A DNA stretch of 64,000 bases from Oceanibaculum nanhaiense (GTDB lineage: Bacteria; Pseudomonadota; Alphaproteobacteria; Oceanibaculales; Oceanibaculaceae): positions 310,001 to 374,000 of the forward strand of contig NZ_MPOB01000002.1 of NCBI RefSeq assembly GCF_002148795.1, in the 5' to 3' direction. This document shows, one piece after another, positions 17,185 to 25,174 of the stretch; within the stretch, counting starts at the first letter, position 1, and each line of letters begins with the position of its first letter. Position numbers and translations under genes: made by a program. Under the pieces are notes generated by a model. That model did no database searches. It was not told the DNA's origin and saw only the letters and a program-made list of their open reading frames with translations.

Positions 17185-18585
17185 TTACAGCTGTTCCAGC
17201 GCCTTCACCACCTGCTCGCACATCGCCTTGGCGTCGCCGAACAGCATCATGGTGTTGTCGCGGAAGAACAGCTCGTTCTCCACGCCGGCATAGCCGGACG
17301 CCATCGAGCGCTTGATGAACAGCACGGTCTTGGCCTTGTCCACCTCGAGGATCGGCATGCCGTAGATCGGGCTGGCCGGGTCGGTCTTGGCCGCCGGGTT
17401 GGTCACGTCATTGGCGCCGATCACGAAGGCGACGTCGGTGGAGGCGAAATCGCGGTTGATCTCCTCCAGCTCGAACACCTCGTCATAGGGCACATTGGCC
17501 TCGGCCAGCAGCACGTTCATATGGCCCGGCATGCGGCCCGCCACCGGATGGATGGCGTAGCGCACCTTCACCCCTTCATGCTTCAGGATGTCGGCCATCT
17601 CGCGCAGCGCGTGCTGCGCCTGGGCGACCGCCATGCCATAGCCCGGCACGATCACCACCGAGGCGGCGTTCTTCATGATGAAGGCCGCATCGTCGGCGCT
17701 GCCCGCCTTCACGCTGCGGTCGCCGGCCGGCCCGCCGGCGGCAGCCGCCGCCGTCTCGCCGCCGAAGCCGCCGAGGATGACGTTGAAGATCGAGCGGTTC
17801 ATCCCCTTGCACATGATGTAGCTGAGGATGGCGCCCGAGGCGCCGACCAGCGCGCCGGTGACGATCAGCAGGCTGTTCTGCAGGGTGAAGCCGATGCCTG
17901 CCGCCGCCCAGCCGGAATAGGAATTCAGCATGGAGATGACGACCGGCATGTCGGCGCCGCCGATCGGCAGGATCAGCAGCAATCCCAGCAGCAGGCCAAC
18001 GGCGACGATCAGCCAGAACACGGTGGTGGACTGGGTGATGCACAGCACGATCACCAGCACCACAAGCGCAATGCCGAGCGCCGCGTTCAGCGGGTGCTGC
18101 ATCGGGAAGATCAGCGGCTTGCCGGTAACCAGCCCCTGCAGCTTGCCGAAGGCGATGACCGAGCCGGTGAAGGTGATGGCGCCGATGGCCACGCCCAGGC
18201 TCATCTCGATCAGGCTGCCGACGGCGATGTTGCCGGCGACGCCGATGCCATAGGATTCCGGGCTGTAGAACGCGGCCGCGGCGACGAACACGGCGGCCAG
18301 GCCGACCAGGCTGTGGAAGGCGGCCACCAGCTGCGGCAGCGCCGTCATCTGGATCTTATAGGCGATCAGCGTGCCGATGGCGCCGCCGATCACGATGCCG
18401 GCCAGGATCATGCCGTAGGACAGCACGTCTGGCAGGGCCAGGGTGGTGAGGATGGCAATGGCCATGCCGGCCATGCCGAAGATGTTGCCCTGCCGGCTGG
18501 TGACCGGCGAGGACAGGCCGCGCAGCGCCATGATGAAACAGATGCTGGCGACGAGGTAGAGCAGGGCTGCGTAGGTTGCGCTCAT
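17185..18585 (-). CDS. pntB: NAD(P) transhydrogenase, beta subunit
   Basis: Membrane and NADP-binding subunit of the proton-translocating transhydrogenase, which uses the proton gradient to make NADPH from NADH. The 466-residue protein has about nine transmembrane helices (1-270), then the dIII Rossmann-like domain with VVIVPGYGMAVAQAQHALRE, YAIHPVAGRMPGHMNVLLAEA and FVIGANDVTNPAAKTDPASP. All are strictly conserved in the family. The gene is third in a pntAa-pntAb-pntB operon. Confidence 0.97.
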   Translation of the reverse strand: MSATYAALLYLVASICFIMALRGLSSPVTSRQGNIFGMAGMAIAILTTLALPDVLSYGMILAGIVIGGAIGTLIAYKIQMTALPQLVAAFHSLVGLAAVFVAAAAFYSPESYGIGVAGNIAVGSLIEMSLGVAIGAITFTGSVIAFGKLQGLVTGKPLIFPMQHPLNAALGIALVVLVIVLCITQSTTVFWLIVAVGLLLGLLLILPIGGADMPVVISMLNSYSGWAAAGIGFTLQNSLLIVTGALVGASGAILSYIMCKGMNRSIFNVILGGFGGETAAAAAGGPAGDRSVKAGSADDAAFIMKNAASVVIVPGYGMAVAQAQHALREMADILKHEGVKVRYAIHPVAGRMPGHMNVLLAEANVPYDEVFELEEINRDFASTDVAFVIGANDVTNPAAKTDPASPIYGMPILEVDKAKTVLFIKRSMASGYAGVENELFFRDNTMMLFGDAKAMCEQVVKALEQL

Positions 18586-18601
18586 GGACTCTGTCTCCGC
18601 C

Positions 18602-19015
18602 TTACTTCTGCTTTTTCTTGAACATGGCCAGCATGCGCTGGGTGACGATGAACCCGCCGAAGATGTTGACCGAGGCCAGCACCACCGCGAGGAAGCCCAT
18701 CGCCTTGGCGAAATTCATCTCGACCGGGCCAGCGGCGATCAGCGCGCCGACGATGATTACCGAGGATACCGCGTTGGTGACCGCCATCAGCGGCGAGTGC
18801 AGTGCCGGGGTGACCCGCCAGACCACGTAATAGCCGACGAAGCAGGCCAGCACGAAGATGGTCAGCAGGAACACGAAATTGGTGCCGTCCTGGCTCTGCG
18901 CGCCGATGGCGGTGATGCGCGTCGCCTCGTTGGCCAGCAGGGCTGCCCGGTCGGCGAGATCGGAGGCGGAAGTGGCGAGTTCCGCCGCCTTATCGATGAA
19001 TGTTTTCTGATCCAT
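18602..19015 (-). CDS. pntAb: NAD(P) transhydrogenase, alpha-2 subunit
   Basis: Small membrane subunit of the three-subunit transhydrogenase. From the ATG at 19015 (RBS GGAGAGA) it is 137 residues, with three or four helices: [20 protein letters not shown], a central segment from [21 protein letters not shown] and the C-terminal [20 protein letters not shown] split alpha subunit is the usual form in alphaproteobacteria, whereas E. coli has one fused PntA. It overlaps no other gene and is 16 bases from pntB. Confidence 0.95.
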   Translation of the reverse strand: MDQKTFIDKAAELATSASDLADRAALLANEATRITAIGAQSQDGTNFVFLLTIFVLACFVGYYVVWRVTPALHSPLMAVTNAVSSVIIVGALIAAGPVEMNFAKAMGFLAVVLASVNIFGGFIVTQRMLAMFKKKQK

Positions 19016-19034
19016 GATGTCTGTCTCTCCGCTC

Positions 19035-20183
19035 TCAGGCCGCCTTGAAGGCCGGATGCACGATCTGGCCATCCTGGGTGACCAGCGTGCCCTTCACGAT
19101 CTCGTCCTCCAGGTCGATCTTCAGCGCCTTCGTTTCCTTGTCGATCAGCAGGGTGACGAAGTTCAGCAAATTCTTGGCATAGAGCGCGCTGGCATCGACC
19201 GGCAGCCGGCCCGGCACGTTCAGATGGCCGACGATGGTCACGCCATGCTTCTGCACCACCTTGCCCGGTTCGGAGGCTTCGCAATTGCCGCCCTGTTCGA
19301 CCGCCAGATCGACGATGACCGAGCCCGGCTTCATCGACTTCACCATCGCCTCGGTGATGAGGGTGGGCGCCTTGCGGCCGGGGATCAGCGCGGTGCAGAT
19401 CGCGATATCCTGCTTCTTCAGGGTCTCGGCGATCAGCGCGGCCTGCTGCTTCTTATACTCGTCGCTCATTTCCTTGGCGTAGCCGCCGGCGGTCTCGGCC
19501 TGCTTGGCTTCCTCGCTGTCCACCATGACGAAGGTGGCGCCCAGACTCTCGACCTGTTCCTTGGTGGCGGCGCGCACGTCGGTGGCGCTGACGATGGCGC
19601 CCAGACGCCGGGCCGTGGCGATGGCCTGCAGCCCGGCGACGCCGACGCCCATGATCATCACGCGGGCCGGCGGGATGGTGCCGGCCGCCGTCATCATCAT
19701 CGGGAAGGCGCGGCCGAATTCGGCTGCGGCATCCAGCACCGACTTGTAGCCGGCGAGATTCGACTGGCTGGACAGCACGTCCATCGACTGCGCGCGGGTA
19801 ATGCGCGGCACGAATTCCATGCCGAAGGTGGCGACCTTGCGGGCCGCCAACTGGTCCAGCAGCGGCCTGTCGTTATAGGCGTTCAGGATGCACAGCAGGA
19901 CAGCGCCTTCCTTCAGCAGCGCGACCTCGTCGGTCTTGTCGTCGCTGCCGGTCGGGCGCTGCACCTTGAGCACGATATCGGCCTTTTCCAGCGCCGATTT
20001 GGTGTCCTTGGCGATGGTGGCGCCAGCGGCCTTGTAGGCGTCGTCGGTCATGGCGGCGGCCTGGCCGGCGCCTTTCTCGACCACCACATCGAGGCCGAGA
20101 TCGATCAGTTTCTTCACCGTGTCCGGCGAGGCGGCGACACGCGTCTCGCCCGGCCGGCGTTCCTTCGGAATGGCGACGATCAT
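19035..20183 (-). CDS. pntAa: NAD(P) transhydrogenase, alpha-1 subunit (NAD-binding)
   Basis: Soluble NAD(H)-binding dI subunit. The 382-residue protein is related to alanine dehydrogenase: [20 protein letters not shown] at the start, [20 protein letters not shown], the dinucleotide fold [21 protein letters not shown] and the mobile loop before IVSATDVR. It is the first gene of the operon; its upstream 200-base gap must contain the promoter, but I could not identify convincing boxes. Confidence 0.97.
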   Translation of the reverse strand: MIVAIPKERRPGETRVAASPDTVKKLIDLGLDVVVEKGAGQAAAMTDDAYKAAGATIAKDTKSALEKADIVLKVQRPTGSDDKTDEVALLKEGAVLLCILNAYNDRPLLDQLAARKVATFGMEFVPRITRAQSMDVLSSQSNLAGYKSVLDAAAEFGRAFPMMMTAAGTIPPARVMIMGVGVAGLQAIATARRLGAIVSATDVRAATKEQVESLGATFVMVDSEEAKQAETAGGYAKEMSDEYKKQQAALIAETLKKQDIAICTALIPGRKAPTLITEAMVKSMKPGSVIVDLAVEQGGNCEASEPGKVVQKHGVTIVGHLNVPGRLPVDASALYAKNLLNFVTLLIDKETKALKIDLEDEIVKGTLVTQDGQIVHPAFKAA

Positions 20184-20401
20184 TCCCTTTTGTCCTTTTC
20201 GCGAATGCCCCTGGTTGGCCGTTAAGGCCTTTCATCAGCACAATGAACGGAAGGGGGCGCTTTGTGAAGGCCCGGGTACTTATTAGTTTACCTTATTGCC
20301 ACCCCGACAATAGTTCGGTTGACACGGACCGGCGCCAGGGTGTGACTACGACATCCTGACTGACATATCGACCTTTCGGTAAAAGGCAAGGCGGCGAGCG
20401 C

Positions 20402-21142
20402 ATGTCCGCATCAGACGAAAAATCCGTTCCCTTCACGATGGGGGGCGCGCTGTTCGGCGCGCGCACCATGATTCCGCTGGTGCTGAGCGCCACGGTGTTC
20501 GGCGCGGTCTATGGCGTGCTGGCCCGCGATGCCGGCCTCAGCCTCGCCGAGACAGTGCTGATGAGCGCCACGGTGTTCGCCGGTGCCTCGCAGCTGATCG
20601 CCATCCAGCTCTGGGCCGCCCCGCTGCCGGTGCTGCCGATCCTGATCGCCACGCTGGCGGTGAATTCCCGCATGCTGCTGATGGGCGCTTCCATGCGGCC
20701 CTGGTTCATCCACATCACGGCGAAGCAGGCCTATGGCTCCTTCTTCTTCCTGACCGATGGCAACTGGGCGATGGCGATGAAGGAATATTTCAACGGCTAT
20801 CGCGATGCCGCCTTCCTGCTGGGCAGCGGGCTGGCACTCTATGTCGGCTGGGTGGCGTCGGCCGCCATCGGCTATGGCATGGGCGGGATGGTTGGCGATC
20901 CGCGCGTGTTCGGGCTGGACGTGCTGCTGCCGATCTTCTTCGGCTCGCTGCTGGCGGCGATGTGGAAGGGCAGGGGTGACCTGCTGCCCTGGGGCGTGGC
21001 GGCGGCGGTCGCCATCCTGGCCTCGCAGTTCCTGCCGGGGCACTGGTACATTCTGGTGGGTGGATTCGTCGGCTCGCTGACCGGTCTCGTGCGCTACAGG
21101 CAGCCGATGGGTGGTGGGGCGGGAGGCAGCCGTGTCGCTTGA
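20402..21142 (+). CDS. azlC: AzlC family branched-chain amino acid exporter, large subunit
   Basis: A 246-residue inner-membrane protein with about seven transmembrane segments. The start FTMGGALFGARTMIPLVLSA, the motif SATVFAGASQLIAIQLW and NSRMLLMGASMRPWF are diagnostic of AzlC/YgaZ. With AzlD it exports branched-chain amino acids or analogues. It overlaps azlD by 11 bases, so the two are translationally coupled. Strand and spacing show independence from the divergent pnt operon. Confidence 0.93.
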   Translation: MSASDEKSVPFTMGGALFGARTMIPLVLSATVFGAVYGVLARDAGLSLAETVLMSATVFAGASQLIAIQLWAAPLPVLPILIATLAVNSRMLLMGASMRPWFIHITAKQAYGSFFFLTDGNWAMAMKEYFNGYRDAAFLLGSGLALYVGWVASAAIGYGMGGMVGDPRVFGLDVLLPIFFGSLLAAMWKGRGDLLPWGVAAAVAILASQFLPGHWYILVGGFVGSLTGLVRYRQPMGGGAGGSRVA

Positions 21143-21440
21143 TCCGCTGTCGCTCTACACCATCCTCGGCATGGCGCTGATCACCTATGGCACGCGCGCC
21201 GGTGGCTTCTGGCTGATGCGCTTTGTGACGCTGTCCGGCCGGGTCGAGGCCTGGCTGAAGAGCATCCCCGGCGCGGTCATCGCCGCCGTGGTGGCGCCGG
21301 CGGTCTGGAAAGGCGGCTGGATCGAGCTGACCGGCCTGGCGCTGGCCGTCATCGCCATCCGGCTGACCAAGCAGGAGCTGGCCGCCATCCTGATCGGCAT
21401 CGGCACGGTGGCGGCGCTGCGCCAGTTCTTTCCAGGCTGA
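21132..21440 (+). CDS. azlD: AzlD family branched-chain amino acid exporter, small subunit
   Basis: A 102-residue, four-helix membrane protein with TYGTRAGGFWLMRF near the start, the conserved ITYxTR-type AzlD motif, and KSIPGAVIAAVVAP. The GTG at 21132 is preceded by GGGAGG and gives the normal length; a longer start at 21111 is less likely. Translation is coupled to azlC by the overlap. Confidence 0.9.
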   Translation: MSLDPLSLYTILGMALITYGTRAGGFWLMRFVTLSGRVEAWLKSIPGAVIAAVVAPAVWKGGWIELTGLALAVIAIRLTKQELAAILIGIGTVAALRQFFPG

Positions 21441-21457
21441 GGGGGAGCGGAAACCGG

Positions 21458-22747
21458 TCAGTTCGGCAGGCTGGCGACCGAGACGATGGCGTCCGGCGGT
21501 ACCGGCACGCAGGCCATCTTCTTGGTTTTCAGCGTCTCGCAGGCGCGGCGCGCCTCCTTCTCCGACAGGCCCAGCAGGCGGGCGCGGTAGAGCGGCTTCT
21601 GGTCGGGGCGGGCACGCTCGATGAACAGCTGCGCGCTTTGCAGCAGCTTCGGCGCCAGCTTCTGGGCGCTGGTCAGCGCGGCACGGGCCGGACCTTCCTG
21701 GGAGAAGGCGCCAACCTGCACGCCCCACAGGTCGCGGGCGGCGGCGAGGTCGGAGGCGTCGCCCTGGGCCAGCGCCTCTTCCTCGGCCAGCTTGGTGGTG
21801 CCGGCATCGGCCATGGCGACCGGCGGCGTATCGTCGAGGCGCGGCTTGCGGGAGGGCAGCGGTACGGCGCTGGCGACGCGAATCTGGTCGATCTCGGTGA
21901 AGCTCGCCTCCAGCAGATCCATCATGTGCTCGTCGCGGGAGGCCGCGCTCTGGCCGCCGAACACCACACCGATAAGGCGGTGCTGGCCGCGCTTGGCCGA
22001 GGCCACGAGGTTGAAGCCCGACGCGCGGATATAGCCGGTCTTGATGCCGTCCGTGCCCTCCAGATTGCCCAGCAGCCGGTTGTGGTTCACATAGGTGCGG
22101 CCGCCATAGGTGAAGGACCGCACCTTGAACAGATCGTAATATTGCGGGTAGTCGCGCATCATCCGGACGGCGAGCTGCGCCATGTCGCGCGCGGTGCTGA
22201 CCTGGCCGCGATTGGGCAGGCCCGAGGCGTTGCGGAAACTGGTGTTCTTCATGCCGATCCGCTGCGCGCGCTCGGTCATCATCTGCGCGAACTTGATTTC
22301 GGTGCCGCCCTGCGCCTCGGCGAGCACCACGGCGATGTCGTTGGCCGAACGGGTGATGAGCGCATAGATCGCGTCGCGGACCTTGATCGTCTTGCCGGCG
22401 GGCAGGCCAAGCTTCGAGGGCGGCATGCCGGCGGCGCGCTTGGAGACCGGCAGGTGCTGGTCGAGCTTCAGCTTGCCGCTCTCCAGCGCCTCGAAGGTCA
22501 TGTACAGCGTCATCATCTTGGTGAGTGAGGCGGGATAGCGCCGCGCATCGGCATGGCGTTCGAACAGGACCTTGCCGGTGCTGTAGTCGATCACCAGGGC
22601 GGCGTAGCGGGTGGCCTGGGCCTCGGCGCCCAGCGGGGCGGCCACGGCAACAGCCAGAGCCATCGCGAACATCAAGGGCATGAGGATAAGGCGCGCGATG
22701 CCGCACGCCTGCTTACCGTTCCGGCCCTGCGGAAAAAGCCCCCTCAT
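21458..22747 (-). CDS. D-alanyl-D-alanine carboxypeptidase (PBP5-type) with SPOR domain
   Basis: Penicillin-binding protein that trims the terminal D-Ala of peptidoglycan peptides. The 429-residue product has a signal peptide (to about 44, ending GAEAQA), a catalytic domain with Ser74-Leu-Thr-Lys77, Ser134-Ala-Asn136 and Lys236-Thr-Gly238, and a C-terminal SPOR domain (about 345-425, starting WGVQVGAFSQEGPARAAL), which binds denuded glycan at the septum. The SPOR domain replaces the amphipathic anchor of E. coli PBP5 and suggests a division-site role. It lies convergent with azlD. Confidence 0.95.
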   Translation of the reverse strand: MRGLFPQGRNGKQACGIARLILMPLMFAMALAVAVAAPLGAEAQATRYAALVIDYSTGKVLFERHADARRYPASLTKMMTLYMTFEALESGKLKLDQHLPVSKRAAGMPPSKLGLPAGKTIKVRDAIYALITRSANDIAVVLAEAQGGTEIKFAQMMTERAQRIGMKNTSFRNASGLPNRGQVSTARDMAQLAVRMMRDYPQYYDLFKVRSFTYGGRTYVNHNRLLGNLEGTDGIKTGYIRASGFNLVASAKRGQHRLIGVVFGGQSAASRDEHMMDLLEASFTEIDQIRVASAVPLPSRKPRLDDTPPVAMADAGTTKLAEEEALAQGDASDLAAARDLWGVQVGAFSQEGPARAALTSAQKLAPKLLQSAQLFIERARPDQKPLYRARLLGLSEKEARRACETLKTKKMACVPVPPDAIVSVASLPN

Positions 22748-22910
22748 TGCCTGCCCCCTCGATGTCGAATTCTAGCCTGAATATGCCCCAATCCAGCCTT
22801 ACGTTAATGTTGATTTTAGGATTTGTCCATAATCCATTGAATCAAATGTAAGTTTTGTTTCCCGGTGTTCCGGTATGCGGGGCGCGGTAATATCCTACTC
22901 CCCACGGCCC

Positions 22911-23672
22911 CTACTCTTCGCGGACCACGCTGAAGCGCTTCTGGGCGATATCCGGCAACAACCCGTCGAGCCACGGACCGTCCGGCAGCCGTGAGGCCAG
23001 CTCGGTCAGGTTGGTGTTCCACCATTCGCGCTGTTCGCGCACCTCGTCATAATCGTAGCGCGCGGTGTGCCAGACCTTCTCGCGCCGTAGATAAATCGAG
23101 ATATCGACCGGGAAGCCGACATTGGAGGCGCTGACCCGCGTGGAATCGAAGGAGAGGTAGGCGATGTTGAGCGCCGTGCGCATCGGTTTGTCGAAGCTGA
23201 GTGCGCGATCGAGGATCGGCTTGCCATAGCCAGTCGCCCCGATGGAGAGATAGGGTGTGCGCGTCTCAATCTCGATCCAGTTGCCTTCGGGATAGACTAG
23301 GAACATCGAGGGTTCGGTATCGGGGCCCAGCTGGCCGCCGATAATGGCGTGCAGGTTGAAGGACAGGTCGGATATCTGCAGCGCCTCGCGGTCCTCCTCG
23401 GCGACGCGGCGCAATGCCTTGGCGTAGGCCATCACCGCCTCCAGCATGCCGCGGAAGCCCTCCGGCCGCGTCTCGACCATGTCGCGCTTCAGATAGGCCA
23501 GCGTCTTGTCGCGCAGGGAGCGCAGGCCCGAGGTCATGATCACGAACTGCGCGCCGGGCGGGCCGAGCAGCACCTGCTTCTTTGCCTGGGAGACCTCCGT
23601 GCCGCTGGTGATGCGGCCGTCCGACAGGGCGATCAGCCCGTCCTCGATGGCGATGCCAAGGCAATAGGTCAC
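22911..23672 (-). CDS. Anbu, proteasome-type peptidase
   Basis: Bacterial proteasome homologue of the Anbu (HslV-related) family. The 253-residue protein begins MTYCLGIAIEDGLIALSDGR; removal of Met would expose Thr2 as the N-terminal nucleophile, and Asp18 and the Lys at about 32-33 (QAKKQVLL) match the catalytic set. FVIMTSGLRSLRDKTLAYLK, NLHAIIGGQLG and YLSIGATGYGKPILDRAL are also typical. In many genomes Anbu sits with an ATP-grasp protein, an alpha-E protein and a transglutaminase; none is in this window, so it is solitary. It assembles into a helical or ring oligomer without a known ATPase. Confidence 0.92.
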   Translation of the reverse strand: MTYCLGIAIEDGLIALSDGRITSGTEVSQAKKQVLLGPPGAQFVIMTSGLRSLRDKTLAYLKRDMVETRPEGFRGMLEAVMAYAKALRRVAEEDREALQISDLSFNLHAIIGGQLGPDTEPSMFLVYPEGNWIEIETRTPYLSIGATGYGKPILDRALSFDKPMRTALNIAYLSFDSTRVSASNVGFPVDISIYLRREKVWHTARYDYDEVREQREWWNTNLTELASRLPDGPWLDGLLPDIAQKRFSVVREE

Positions 23673-23795
23673 TTATGATTTCTCTCTTCATCCGTGGACG
23701 GCCTGCGCTGCCGTCCGGGGCAGCATAAGCCGTCCCGACCCGCTGCAGGAAGCCCGGAAACACAGTGCCGTGTGTCTCTCGTACGAATTTTATGT

Positions 23796-23804
23796 TGCAC
23801 TGCA
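23796..23804. promoter_or_regulatory. Second PhaR-like half site upstream of the phasin promoter
   Basis: TGCACTGCA, a 9-bp palindrome (TGCA-C-TGCA), 10 bases before the phasin -35 box. TGC/GCA-rich sites of this kind accompany phasin genes controlled by PhaR. Shorter and weaker than the main operator. Confidence 0.45.
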
Positions 23805-23814
23805 CAAAAAATCA

Positions 23815-23843
23815 TTGACAAAAAACCAGCGTTTCCTAAATTA
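23815..23843 (+). promoter_or_regulatory. Predicted phasin promoter
   Basis: Perfect TTGACA (23815-23820), 17-base spacer, then AAATTA (23838-23843). It lies about 108 bases before the phasin ATG and immediately before the operator palindrome. Confidence 0.65.
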
Positions 23844-23850
23844 ACAGGCA

Positions 23851-23865
23851 TGCTGCATTGCAGCA
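23851..23865. promoter_or_regulatory. PhaR-type operator
   Basis: TGCTGCATTGCAGCA: perfect 7-bp arms with one central base, containing CTGC-N3-GCAG, the motif reported for the polyhydroxyalkanoate regulator PhaR of Paracoccus and Rhodobacter. It sits at the expected transcription start, where a bound repressor would block initiation. PhaR itself is not in the window. Confidence 0.65.
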
Positions 23866-23950
23866 ATTCGCTTAGTCCGGCGCACAGCGCTGGCGCCCGG
23901 GCCAATGCTCGGGGAGAGAGCAACCATAAAAGATTTTGGAGAAGCACACC

Positions 23951-24487
23951 ATGACCACCGCCAAGAAAACTGCCGCTCCCCAGGAAACCCTGAAGCAGGT
24001 CGAGACCATGGTCGCCGCCAGCAAGGAGGCGATGGAAACCATGGTGAAGACCAGTGGCGACGCCGCCAACAAGGGCTATGAGCAGGCTGTCACCATGACC
24101 AAGGAGCAGATCGCCAAGCAGAGCGAGGCGTTCTTCAAATCCTATGACGGGCTGTCCGAGCTGAACCGCGCCAATCTGGACGCGGTGAACGCCAGCGGCA
24201 CCATCATGACCAAGGGCGTCGAGGAAATCGGCAAGGCCTGGTTCGGCTTCACCCAGTCGAGCCTGGAGCAGGCCGCCGGCACGATGCAGGCGCTGATGGG
24301 CTGCAAGACGCTGCGCGACGTGATGGAGCTGCAGAACGGCTTCGCCAAGACCAGCTTCGACCAGACCATCGCCGAGACCGCCAAGCTGTCGGAAATGTCG
24401 GTAAAGGTCGCCAATGACGCCGTCGAGCCGATCAAGGCCCGCGTGAACAGCAGCGTCGAATTCTTCCTGAAGCCGGTCGCCGCCTAA
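23951..24487 (+). CDS. Phasin family protein
   Basis: A 178-residue amphipathic coiled-coil protein of the phasin (PF09361) type that coats polyhydroxyalkanoate granules. The ATG at 23951 follows TTGGAGAA. The sequence is rich in Lys, Glu, Met and Ala, with KQVETMVAASKEAMETMV and MKGVEEIGKAW-like stretches; LRDVMELQNGFAKTSFDQ and the end SSVEFFLKPVAA are conserved phasin features. The promoter and PhaR-type operator upstream support a role in PHA storage, though no PHA synthase is in the window. Some phasins bind DNA or act as chaperones. Confidence 0.92.
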   Translation: MTTAKKTAAPQETLKQVETMVAASKEAMETMVKTSGDAANKGYEQAVTMTKEQIAKQSEAFFKSYDGLSELNRANLDAVNASGTIMTKGVEEIGKAWFGFTQSSLEQAAGTMQALMGCKTLRDVMELQNGFAKTSFDQTIAETAKLSEMSVKVANDAVEPIKARVNSSVEFFLKPVAA

Positions 24488-24542
24488 CCGCGATCAGCCA
24501 TATCCGGCGCGGCGGGCACCCCCCGGCCCGCCCGCCCCTAAG

Positions 24543-24570
24543 AAGCCCGGCCCCTTGCCGGGCTTTTTTT
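24543..24570 (+). terminator. Terminator after the phasin gene
   Basis: AAGCCCGG / CCGGGCTT stem (24543-24550 and 24558-24565), 7-base loop, followed by TTTTT. A textbook intrinsic terminator. Confidence 0.9.
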
Positions 24571-24622
24571 GTGCCGCACCAAAGAGGGCCCCGGATGCCT
24601 GCCGGACGGCGGCAGCCGTTAC

Positions 24623-24666
24623 GGATACAAGGGGGATACAAGGGGGATGCAGGGGGGACACAAGGT
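24623..24666 (+). repeat. Four tandem 11-bp repeats
   Basis: Units GGATACAAGGG, GGATACAAGGG, GGATGCAGGGG and GGACACAAGGT follow one another without gaps. The first two are identical; the last two differ at a few bases. The period is close to one DNA helical turn. It lies 175 bases before clpS in non-coding DNA. Confidence 0.8.
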
Positions 24667-24841
24667 CGCACACAGGGACAAATGCATGCCGGGGGCGGAC
24701 GGAATCGAATTTCAAGAGGGGGGTGCCGAGAGAAATCCGGGCAAAGCCCCTTTGCGAAGGGCCACCCAATGCCTATCATTACAAACAGTGGATGCGCCGG
24801 TATCCGCCGGCGCGACGAACGTTAGGTCGAGACGATCACGC

Positions 24842-25168
24842 ATGAGCGGTCAGCAGCCCATCGGCGGCACGGGAACGGGCACGGGCGTCGTCCTGAAGAC
24901 GAAGCCAAAAACCAAGAAGCCGTCGCTCTACAAGGTCCTGATGCTGAATGACGACTACACGCCGATGGAGTTCGTCGTGCATGTGCTGGAGCGTTTCTTC
25001 CAGAAGTCGCGGGAAGAGGCGACGCGTATCATGTTGCATGTTCATCATCGCGGTGTCGGCATCTGTGGCGTGTTCACCTATGAGGTGGCCGAAACCAAGG
25101 TCACCCAGGTGATGGATTTCGCGCGCCAGAACCAGCATCCTCTGCAATGCACGTTGGAAAAGGAATAG
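24842..25168 (+). CDS. clpS: ClpS, adaptor of ClpAP for N-degron substrates
   Basis: Binds ClpA and presents proteins with destabilising N-terminal residues. The 108-residue protein has a flexible Gly/Thr/Lys-rich N-terminus (1-27), then [18 protein letters not shown] with the substrate-amine ligands Asn36, Asp37 and Asp38, and [24 protein letters not shown] with the pocket His68. The start ATG lacks a strong RBS. The gene lies 6 bases before clpA, so they form an operon. Confidence 0.96.
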   Translation: MSGQQPIGGTGTGTGVVLKTKPKTKKPSLYKVLMLNDDYTPMEFVVHVLERFFQKSREEATRIMLHVHHRGVGICGVFTYEVAETKVTQVMDFARQNQHPLQCTLEKE

Positions 25169-25174
25169 CTCCAC

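Larger units (their letters stand above)
24488..24841. other. Intergenic region between phasin and clpS
   Basis: No gene is supported. It holds the phasin terminator (24543-24570), four near-perfect tandem 11-base repeats (24623-24666) and the leader of clpS. Long frames crossing it run through the terminator and lack homology-like features. No clear clpS promoter is seen. Confidence 0.6.

Noticed and set aside
20319-20350. TTGACA as a promoter for azlC
   Set aside because: No acceptable -10 box at 16-18 bases.
22795-22815. Possible CtrA site before the carboxypeptidase (TTAA-N7-TTTA)
   Set aside because: One half site is imperfect, so I left it out of the motif set.
24569-24841. N-terminal extension of clpS from a GTG
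   Set aside because: It would start inside the phasin terminator and cross the tandem repeats, and adds residues not found in ClpS.
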